This document shows, piece after piece, positions 1-5,336 of a stretch of DNA of 5,721 bases. Source of the stretch: an uncultured Holophagales bacterium (GTDB taxonomy: Bacteria > Acidobacteriota > Thermoanaerobaculia > UBA5066); assembly GCA_937864895.1 (NCBI GenBank), contig CALMDF010000395.1, forward strand, positions 1-5,721, in the 5' to 3' direction. The notes below the pieces were generated by a model. The model saw nothing but the letters and a program-made list of their open reading frames with translations. It made no database searches and was not told the origin of the DNA. The stretch's first letter is position 1. Each line of letters starts with the position of its first letter. Both the position numbers and the translations under genes were made by a program.

Positions 1-37
1 GTGGGGAGTCGCCCCGTGCCCGTCGGGAAGGGAGGCT

Positions 38-69
38 GCCGGGGTGGTCGCGAGAGCGACCACCCCGGC
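38..69 (-). terminator. 14-bp hairpin, probable transcription terminator of the receptor gene
   Basis: Positions 38-51 (GCCGGGGTGGTCGC) pair perfectly with 56-69 around a four-base loop at 52-55, which reads GAGA on the plus strand and TCTC on the minus strand. The stem begins about 30 nt past the receptor stop codon, where a terminator is expected. The minus-strand sequence beyond it is pyrimidine-rich (CCTCCCTTCCC) but has no T run, so it is not a textbook intrinsic terminator. It could instead block exonucleases at the mRNA 3' end, or act on a convergent transcript from the left. Confidence 0.6.
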
Positions 70-98
70 GACGAGAAGAGGCGTCGCGGCAGCGCGCT

Positions 99-2267
99 TC
101 ACGGCCGGAAGTCCCACGCCACGCCGACGAAGACCGAGCGGGCGGCGCCCGGGGCGAACTCCTCGCCCCGCTGAATCGTGTGGGAGGAGTTCTCGGCGTA
201 TCGGGTGTCGAGGAGGTTCGTCACCCGTGCGAAGGCGACGAGACCGCCCGGGACGGGGGCCGACACGCGGAGGTTCAGCAGGTCGTGGCCGGAATAGCGG
301 TGCGTGTTCGCGGCGTCCATGTAGTAGGGCCCGAGGTGGACCCACTCGAGGGCCGCGGAGGATCGGGGCAGGAAGGACGGGCTGAAAGAGACCTCTGCGC
401 GACCGATCCGCCGGGGGGCCGTTTCCATCTCGTTTTCGCTGTAGTCGACTCCCCTCGCGGGGTCGACGACCCACTCCTCGTAGGTGTGCTTCGCCAGCGA
501 GAAGGCCGCCGAGAGCGTGATCGACGGCCCGAGAGCCGCCGACAGCCCCGCCTCGAGCCCCTCGTGACGCGTCCGGCCCGCGTTGACGGCCTGCGTCGCT
601 CCGTCGACGGGATCGCGATAGCTCAGGATGTCGTCCCGCTTCTCGAGCCGGTAGGCGGACAACTCGACGGAGAAGAACCGTGCCGGGGTTGCGCGGAGGC
701 CGACCTCGAGGTTCCCGGCCTTGACCGGCTTCAGGCCCACCGTATCGGCCGTCGAACCCTGGCGAAAGACCTGTCCCTGGGACGGCGCCCGGAACGCGCT
801 CCGGAAGGACGCGAACACGGCGAGACCGGGGGAGACGTCGTACGTCGCGCCGAGCTTCGGGCTCAGGCGGGCGTAGTGGAGCGTGGTGTCCTCGGGACGG
901 AGGTACCGCGGGCTTTCCGGTGTCGTCATCCGGTCGCGGTAGTCGTAGCTCGAGGTGTCCCACCGGAGCCCGGCGCTGAGGCGGAGGCGCGGCAGGGGCG
1001 AGAACTCGGCGCTCGCGTACGGCGAGACCGCGAAGTAGGTCACGTCGTAGTCGTAGATCAGCCTTCCGACGGTGTAGGAGCTGTAGACCCGCTGCCCGCC
1101 GGGAAGGGTCGTCGTCGACGGGTTGATCTGGTTCTCCACCTGGGACCCGGGGCTGTAGTCGACGTCGATGCCGGCGGCGAGGACGGTCCTCATCGGGGCG
1201 AAGGAGCGCCGGTACCGCGTCAGGAGGCCGAGCGACGTGTTCATGGTGTCGTAGGTGGTCGGGTCGTACGTCAGGGACCAGTTCGGGAGGATCTCCATCT
1301 CGTCGTAGCGGAAGTAGGGGACGACGGTGAGGAGCGACGTCTCGTCGCCCCTGTCGTACGACGAGGAGACCCGGAACGCCTGGACCTTCCGGTAGGAGAT
1401 CGGGGTGAGGTTCAGCGTCGGGTTCGACTCGTAGTCGGCTTTCGACAGAGTCGAAGCGCCTGCCGTCTGCTGGTCGACGTGGCTGTACGCCACCACGGTC
1501 TTCAGCAGTCCGGTGTCGCCGACCGTCCGGTCGAATCGCGCGGTGAACGACTGGCGGTCGTAACCGGTGGAATCGCGCCAGCCATCCGAGTGCGTCACGT
1601 TCGCGTCGAGCCGGAGGGCCTGCGATCCGTTCCCGAAGTTTCCGCTCGCGAGCGCCCGGCGGAACCCCCACGAGCCGCCGTCGATCGTCGCGTCGAAGCC
1701 GGCGGGGCCGAACGGCGAGCGCGTGATCACGTTGACGACCCCGCCGATCGCGTCGCTCCCGTAGAGGGCCGAGCCAGGCCCCTTCGTCACCTCGACGGAC
1801 TCGGCCATCGGGACGTTCACCTCGTAGAGGGCGTTGTGGTTGAAGAACCCCGTGGAGCGCGTCGGGACGCCGTCCTCGAGGTACAGGTAGACGGGGCTGG
1901 TCGTGAGCGGCTGGCGGATCGCCGTCATGTGGCCCTCGCCTCCGGTGACGCTGACCCACACCCCGGGGACCTTCCCGAGCAGCTCGGCCGGATGGGAAGG
2001 CCGCGTCCGCCGGATCTCCTCGCCCGGGACGACGTCGACGGTGGCGGGGACCTCGCGCTTTTCCTGCTTCTCGCGCGTGTCGGTGACCGTGACCGCTTCG
2101 AGGAGGGTCACCTTCGGCGGCCCTTCCGGCGTCGGATCTGCAGCGGCTCCCTGCGCCATCGCGCGGGCGCCGAGAACCAGGGAGGCCAGGAGAATCGTCA
2201 ACGGGGAGCGACTGCGCCCCCGCCCGGCGACGGCACCGCCGCCGGTGGAGTCCTTGATTGCGTCCAT
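99..2267 (-). CDS. TonB-dependent outer-membrane receptor (FecA-like plug, substrate unknown)
   Basis: This 722-aa protein should import a scarce ligand, such as a metal chelate, across the outer membrane using TonB-ExbBD energy. Residues 22-40 are a hydrophobic signal segment ending AMA-QG, a likely signal peptidase I site, after an unusually long n-region. A TonB-box-like EAVTVTDTR lies at 57-65. The plug spans about 73-185, with EDGVP at 131-135 and the family hallmark GPGSALYGSDAIGGVVNV at 163-180. The rest alternates aromatic beta strands and polar loops, as expected of a 22-strand barrel, with NLLDTRYAE at 684-692. The length is normal for the family. It ends WDFRP, so the usual terminal aromatic residue is two positions in. 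The protein has no cysteine, so the Cys-Met copper site described for OprC is absent. The Cys-rich gene lies 111 bp upstream on the same strand. The family call is near certain; iron-chelate or other metal specificity is a guess. Confidence 0.96.
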   Translation of the reverse strand: MDAIKDSTGGGAVAGRGRSRSPLTILLASLVLGARAMAQGAAADPTPEGPPKVTLLEAVTVTDTREKQEKREVPATVDVVPGEEIRRTRPSHPAELLGKVPGVWVSVTGGEGHMTAIRQPLTTSPVYLYLEDGVPTRSTGFFNHNALYEVNVPMAESVEVTKGPGSALYGSDAIGGVVNVITRSPFGPAGFDATIDGGSWGFRRALASGNFGNGSQALRLDANVTHSDGWRDSTGYDRQSFTARFDRTVGDTGLLKTVVAYSHVDQQTAGASTLSKADYESNPTLNLTPISYRKVQAFRVSSSYDRGDETSLLTVVPYFRYDEMEILPNWSLTYDPTTYDTMNTSLGLLTRYRRSFAPMRTVLAAGIDVDYSPGSQVENQINPSTTTLPGGQRVYSSYTVGRLIYDYDVTYFAVSPYASAEFSPLPRLRLSAGLRWDTSSYDYRDRMTTPESPRYLRPEDTTLHYARLSPKLGATYDVSPGLAVFASFRSAFRAPSQGQVFRQGSTADTVGLKPVKAGNLEVGLRATPARFFSVELSAYRLEKRDDILSYRDPVDGATQAVNAGRTRHEGLEAGLSAALGPSITLSAAFSLAKHTYEEWVVDPARGVDYSENEMETAPRRIGRAEVSFSPSFLPRSSAALEWVHLGPYYMDAANTHRYSGHDLLNLRVSAPVPGGLVAFARVTNLLDTRYAENSSHTIQRGEEFAPGAARSVFVGVAWDFRP

Positions 2268-2273
2268 GATCCG

Positions 2274-2280
2274 CTTCCTT
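2274..2280 (-). promoter_or_regulatory. Ribosome binding site of the TonB-dependent receptor
   Basis: On the minus strand AAGGAAG lies 6 nt before the ATG at 2267. This is good Shine-Dalgarno spacing and supports that ATG even though it leaves about 20 residues before the hydrophobic signal segment. Confidence 0.75.
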
Positions 2281-2361
2281 TCGATCCCACGCGGAACAGA
2301 GTCCCCGCGTCGCGAGCGCCTCGGGGTCGCAGGGGAGGCCGAACGCTCGTGCGCGCCGGCC

Positions 2362-2372
2362 CCCCGAGCGGG
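2362..2372 (-). repeat. Third copy of the CCCGCTCGGGG near-palindrome
   Basis: The minus strand reads CCCGCTCGGGG, matching the 11-base core of the inverted repeat at 2864-2878 and 3167-3181. It lies 95 bp upstream of the receptor ATG and 6 nt downstream of the Cys-rich stop codon. CCCG and CGGG are complementary around two central bases, so it could be a weak operator-like dyad or a tiny hairpin. Confidence 0.5.
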
Positions 2373-2378
2373 CTCTCG

Positions 2379-2774
2379 TCAGGAACCGGCTCTGGGAACG
2401 GGATCGGAAGGGAGGCTGCCTCGGGGCAAGGGTGAGCCCGGCTCGCCTCGAGCCAGGAGCCCGGACGGGAGCGGGCACGGAGTCGCCGCGACGGGCGGAA
2501 GGACGGCGAGGCGAATCGTGTCGGGCACGGTCGGATCGGTATCGGGCCGGAAGCCGCACCCTCCCGCGAAGGAGGGCCCGGACGCCGGCGAATCCGCCTC
2601 CGCGCAGCAGCAGGCAGCTCCCGGTTCGTGCACGCCACACTGGCAGGCGCCGTTCGTACAGGTCGTGGGAGTGCGGGCTCCCGCCGGGCGACCGTGGGCG
2701 GAGGCGGGCAGGAGCGTCGCCACGAGGACGACGGTCGCGACGACTCCACGGCGGGAGAAGGGCGAGGGTTTCAT
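2379..2774 (-). CDS. Small secreted Cys-rich protein, family not recognised (putative metal-binding)
   Basis: This 131-aa protein has a clear signal peptide: a basic n-region (SRR at 7-9), a hydrophobic core at about 11-22 and a likely cleavage near ASA at 24-26. The mature part would be about 105 aa, rich in Pro, Ala and Gly. Eight cysteines lie at 39, 44, 46, 55-57, 73 and 100, including C-x4-C-x-C followed by a CCC triplet, with His49 nearby. Such clusters suggest binding of copper or another soft metal, or disulfides, in the periplasm. The C-terminal third is Pro-rich and featureless. Third codon positions are strongly G/C, supporting this frame over the overlapping ones. No ATG, GTG or TTG was found upstream in frame back to about 2858. 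The gene ends 111 bp before the TonB receptor on the same strand, so joint expression and function are plausible. The gene looks real; its role is inference. Confidence 0.75.
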   Translation of the reverse strand: MKPSPFSRRGVVATVVLVATLLPASAHGRPAGARTPTTCTNGACQCGVHEPGAACCCAEADSPASGPSFAGGCGFRPDTDPTVPDTIRLAVLPPVAATPCPLPSGLLARGEPGSPLPRGSLPSDPVPRAGS

Positions 2775-2780
2775 CTGTTC

Positions 2781-2786
2781 AATATC
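2781..2786 (-). promoter_or_regulatory. Possible -10 element for a leaderless transcript of the Cys-rich gene
   Basis: On the minus strand GATATT matches TATAAT at 4 of 6 positions and lies 6 nt before the ATG at 2774, so initiation would fall on or next to the start codon. No Shine-Dalgarno-like sequence is present in the preceding bases (TTGAACAG), which fits a leaderless mRNA. I see no convincing -35 box, and the taxon-specific promoter consensus is unknown, so this is tentative. Confidence 0.3.
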
Positions 2787-2846
2787 AGGAGTCCGTCTCC
2801 GCCCGGAAGTCAGAGGGGAAAGAGGGAAACTGTCGGCCGGCTCCCG

Positions 2847-3098
2847 CTAAAATGGAAAAGGGCGACCCGCTCGGGGTCCGAAGCGACGGGGCTGGCGTCC
2901 CGTCGGGGACCGCTTCTGGTCCGGAAGAGCAGGAGCGGCTCCTCGGCCGTGCCGGAGGGAGTGCAGCAACGTCGGACGCCAGGCGCGTGCGAGCGGCAGG
3001 GACAGCCTGCTGTCGCACGCGCCCCCGCAGCCGGGCCGACCGCACGGCGGGTTCGATCGGACCCTGGCCAGGACGGTCGCCAGCAGGAGGGTCGCCAT
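2847..3098 (-). CDS. Candidate small Cys-containing protein or decayed gene (uncertain)
   Basis: This 83-codon frame starts MATLLLATVLA, a short hydrophobic stretch, followed by Cys at 19, 24 and 28 (CGRPGCGGAC). By hand count, third positions of the first 51 codons are G or C in 47 cases, against roughly 69% and 67% at first and second positions, which is a coding-like pattern. The bias fades over the last 30 codons, which turn Arg- and Pro-rich. There is no Shine-Dalgarno sequence before the ATG and no basic n-region. The hydrophobic start followed by C-x4-C recalls the Cys-rich neighbour at 2379-2774, so it may be a relict or diverged paralogue. Chance in GC-rich DNA is a real alternative. 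Confidence 0.25.
   Translation of the reverse strand: MATLLLATVLARVRSNPPCGRPGCGGACDSRLSLPLARAWRPTLLHSLRHGRGAAPALPDQKRSPTGRQPRRFGPRAGRPFPF
2864..2878 (+). repeat. Left arm of a 15-nt perfect inverted repeat
   Basis: GACCCGCTCGGGGTC here is the exact reverse complement of 3167-3181. Each arm is itself partly palindromic, with GACCC and GGGTC around five bases. The arm lies about 90 bp upstream of the Cys-rich start codon. The repeat is directly visible; its function is unknown. Confidence 0.7.
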
Positions 3099-3120
3099 GG
3101 CCCGGCTGCAGCGGCAGGGG

Positions 3121-3151
3121 AAGCCGGATTGCGTCGGTTATGAATCGGCTT
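3121..3151 (-). terminator. Possible hairpin downstream of the protease gene
   Basis: AAGCCGGATT at 3121-3130 pairs with AATCGGCTT at 3143-3151, giving nine base pairs with one bulged G around a 12-base loop. It lies about 29 nt past the protease stop codon on the minus strand. No T run follows on that strand, so as a terminator it is weak. Confidence 0.35.
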
Positions 3152-3166
3152 GCGGCCTTCTCCTAC

Positions 3167-3181
3167 GACCCCGAGCGGGTC
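3167..3181 (+). repeat. Right arm of a 15-nt perfect inverted repeat
   Basis: GACCCCGAGCGGGTC here is the exact reverse complement of 2864-2878. It overlaps two bases of the protease stop codon at 3180-3182, so most of the arm is the first sequence transcribed after that gene. Confidence 0.7.
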
Positions 3182-5147
3182 ACTTCACGGTCACGGTGGC
3201 GGTGGCAACGTTCGACGTGACGCCGAGGCCGTCCTTCACATCGTAGGTGAAGAGCTCGGTCCCCCTGTAGTTCTTCGGCGGCTTGTAGGAGATCGTTCCG
3301 TCGGCGTTCGCGGTCGCCGTGCCCCCCCTGTTCGGCTTCGTCGCGACGCGGACCGAGGAAGGGACGAGCGTCGCGTTAGTCGCCGAGTCGTTGGCGAGGA
3401 CGGCGAGGGCGACCCCCTTCGAGTTGCGCGCGACGGTGTAGGAGTCGTCCTGCGCGACGGGAGGCGTGGGTGCCGTGGCCGTCATCGTCACCGTTGCAGG
3501 CGCGCTCCACTGGGCTCCGTCGGTCGCGAGGTACTGGAAGGTGTAGGTCCCCCCGGTGGCCGGCGCGGTCCACGTGAACGAGCCGTCGGGCGCGAACGCG
3601 AGAGCTCCTTCGGACGGAGAGGCGACGAGCGCCGCCGCGAGCGGTGCCCCGGACGGGCTCGCGTCGTTCGCCAGGACGCCGGGCGCGGCGACCGTGAACG
3701 CCACGCCCGCTTCCGACGCGTACGAGTCGGGGAAAGCGGACGGGGGCGGCGGCAGGCTCGCGAGGGCGACGCTCGCCGCCGCGGCATCGGGGAGTCCGGC
3801 CCCGTAGTCGTCGTCGGCCCCGGGGATGCCGAGGTCGACGGCCGTCGACCGGAGGGCTTCCTCGATCGTCGAGAAGGAGGCAGACGGATGAGCGGCGGCG
3901 AGGAGCGCGAACGCCCCCGCGACCTGCGGGGCCGAGAACGACGTTCCGGTGACGACGGCGTACGGGTCGGGAGCCGCTCCGCCGAACGACAGGTCGGAGG
4001 TCCGGACCGATACGCCCCCGGCGACGAGGCTCGGGTAGGTGCCCCCGTCGCACGCGGACGGCCCGCGGCCGGAGAAGGGCGCGATGAAGAGGGCGGAGTC
4101 GATCGCCCCGACGGGGAAGGCGCCGGGGTTGTTCGCCGGGCTCTCGCTCGTGCCGCTCGGCCCGCCGTCGTTCCCCGCCGCGAAGACGACCTCGATGCCC
4201 GCGGCGCGGAGGATCGCGATGTCGTCCGCGAACTCGGACCAGCAGGTGCCGACCGTGGACGGGAAGGTCCACGAATTGCTCACCACGTCGGGGGCGTCGG
4301 CCGTGCCGGCGTTCCCGTCCGGGTCGAGGACCCACTGGAACGCCAGGTGGATGTCGCCGACCGTGGCCCGCCCCCGGTCGTCGAAGATCTTCGCGGCGAT
4401 CCACCGCGCGCCCGGCGCCACGCCGATCGACGTCCCCCCCGAGCTCCCGCCCAGGAGGAGGCCCATCGTCTGCGTCCCGTGCCCGCTGGCGTCGTACGGG
4501 GTCGGGTGCCGGCCGGTCGGGTCGTACCAGCTGTTCGCGCCGCCCCGGTAGCGCGGGCCGAGGTCGGGGTGGGACGGGTCGACACCCGAGTCGAGCGTCG
4601 CCACGACGACCCCCGTGCCGTCCGTCCCCGCCGCCCACAGCTCGGGCGCGCGGAGCGCCAGGAGGTTCCACTCGGAGGGCGCCGGGCTCGCGGAAGCGGC
4701 TTCGGCCGCGGCCGCGGGCTCGTGGAGGACCGCGTCGAGCCGGACCGAGCCGACGCCGGGGAGCCGGGACAGCGCGGTCACGAGCTCGTGCCGGATCGTC
4801 AGGGCGATGCCGTTGACGGCCCACAGGGAGACGGGATTGCGTCCTCCGAGGGCGGCGATGCTCGCGAGGACCCCCGGCTGCGTCGCGGCCGCCTTCGCCT
4901 TCAGCGTCCGCACGAGCTCTCCCTGCGACGCTCTCCGTCCGGTGCCGTCGGGCGCGAAGGGGGTGAGGGGCGCGCGGTCGTCGAGGGAGACGACGACGGC
5001 GACCTCCTCGCCCGGCTCCATTCCCGCGATCGCCGCCGCGAGTCCGGGGTCGACGCTCCCGGCCGAAAGCCGGGAGGCGGGAAGGACGAGCACCGCGAGG
5101 AAGAGGAGGACGGAAGGGATTCGGAAGGCTTCGGCTTTTCTCATCAT
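3180..5147 (-). CDS. Secreted subtilisin-family (S8) serine protease with two C-terminal Ig/cadherin-like domains
   Basis: This 655-aa protein should be an exported endopeptidase. Residues 1-28 form a signal peptide (RK at 4-5 if the first ATG is used, then a hydrophobic core at about 11-24). A propeptide like the I9 inhibitor family covers about 47-142. The catalytic domain covers about 160-465, with Asp186 (LDSGVD), His223 (SGHGT), oxyanion Asn326 (AAGND) and Ser403 (GTSFSAP), so the triad is intact. Cys302 and Cys366 are its only cysteines. A Pro-rich linker (about 466-470) leads to two repeated domains at about 472-560 and 564-655. Each has DSY near the start, VLAND, a DGS/DGT-containing strand and an F/Y-rich strand ending in a DG turn, typical of cadherin-like or bacterial Ig repeats that bind surfaces or calcium. 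No membrane anchor or known C-terminal sorting tag was recognised. Substrate is unknown. Confidence 0.95.
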   Translation of the reverse strand: MMRKAEAFRIPSVLLFLAVLVLPASRLSAGSVDPGLAAAIAGMEPGEEVAVVVSLDDRAPLTPFAPDGTGRRASQGELVRTLKAKAAATQPGVLASIAALGGRNPVSLWAVNGIALTIRHELVTALSRLPGVGSVRLDAVLHEPAAAAEAASASPAPSEWNLLALRAPELWAAGTDGTGVVVATLDSGVDPSHPDLGPRYRGGANSWYDPTGRHPTPYDASGHGTQTMGLLLGGSSGGTSIGVAPGARWIAAKIFDDRGRATVGDIHLAFQWVLDPDGNAGTADAPDVVSNSWTFPSTVGTCWSEFADDIAILRAAGIEVVFAAGNDGGPSGTSESPANNPGAFPVGAIDSALFIAPFSGRGPSACDGGTYPSLVAGGVSVRTSDLSFGGAAPDPYAVVTGTSFSAPQVAGAFALLAAAHPSASFSTIEEALRSTAVDLGIPGADDDYGAGLPDAAAASVALASLPPPPSAFPDSYASEAGVAFTVAAPGVLANDASPSGAPLAAALVASPSEGALAFAPDGSFTWTAPATGGTYTFQYLATDGAQWSAPATVTMTATAPTPPVAQDDSYTVARNSKGVALAVLANDSATNATLVPSSVRVATKPNRGGTATANADGTISYKPPKNYRGTELFTYDVKDGLGVTSNVATATVTVK

Positions 5148-5336
5148 TCACTCCGGGAGATCCGGCGGGCCGGGAAGAGGGCGCCGCGCCGCGCGCGGGA
5201 CGGGGACGTCGTCGGGAAGGGAGACGACGAGGAGCGTCGTCCTCGGGTGCGCGATCGCTCCTCGCTCCCCTTCGGCAATCGTCGTCGCATCACCTCCCTG
5301 CGCTGTGGTTCGTGGAGATCGGACCGCGCCTCGCCG
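5148..5336. other. 189-bp gap upstream of the protease
   Basis: The gap holds the protease ribosome binding site and two small competing inverted repeats near 5223-5245 (GACGAC/GTCGTC and CGAGGA/TCCTCG). There is no T-tract terminator and no convincing sigma-70-type promoter. A 48-codon basic frame at 5148-5290 abuts the protease start but is not called as a gene. Confidence 0.4.
5151..5154 (-). promoter_or_regulatory. Ribosome binding site that favours the second ATG of the protease
   Basis: On the minus strand GGAG is followed by TGA and then two consecutive ATG codons. Spacing is 3 nt to the first ATG (5147) and 6 nt to the second (5144), so the second is the better start. The annotation keeps the longer form, which differs by one Met. 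Confidence 0.55.

Larger units (their letters stand above)
2268..2378 (-). other. Gap between the Cys-rich gene and the TonB receptor gene
   Basis: These 111 bp hold the receptor's ribosome binding site and one copy of the near-palindromic CCCGCTCGGGG motif at 2362-2372, 6 nt past the Cys-rich stop codon. I see no strong terminator hairpin and no clear promoter, so readthrough from the Cys-rich gene into the receptor gene is plausible. I could not recognise a riboswitch or a Fur-box-like site here. Confidence 0.5.
2775..3179. other. 405-bp gap between the protease and Cys-rich genes
   Basis: This stretch has no confidently identified gene. It holds an inverted repeat (arms 2864-2878 and 3167-3181), a possible hairpin at 3121-3151, an AT-rich island at 2848-2859 (TAAAATGGAAAA on the plus strand) and a weak small-gene candidate at 2847-3098. 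It could carry the promoter and control region of the Cys-rich gene. No tRNA or transposase fragment was seen. Confidence 0.5.

Noticed and set aside
99..2267. Receptor as an OprC-type copper receptor
   Set aside because: The protein has no cysteine, so the known Cys-Met copper site cannot form. HM at 113-114 in the plug is not enough to assign copper.
180..2435. Long open frame of 751 codons on the plus strand
   Set aside because: It is antisense to the TonB receptor and gives an Arg-, Gly- and Val-rich product without domains. Long antisense frames are expected opposite genes with high G/C third positions.
2198..2749. 183-codon minus-strand frame across the Cys-rich gene and into the receptor start
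   Set aside because: It is Pro/Arg/Ser-rich with no signal peptide or domain, and it conflicts with two better-supported genes.
2785..3045. 86-codon minus-strand frame ending just before the Cys-rich gene
   Set aside because: It has no ribosome binding site, an Arg/Ala/Ser-rich composition and no domain; it overlaps the slightly better candidate at 2847-3098.
3376..5151. 591-codon minus-strand frame overlapping the protease
   Set aside because: It is overwhelmingly Arg, Pro and Gly, with no recognisable fold or motif, as expected from reading a GC-rich gene one base out of frame.
5223..5245. Small inverted repeats as a terminator upstream of the protease
   Set aside because: The stems are only 6 bp, compete with each other and have no T run on either strand.
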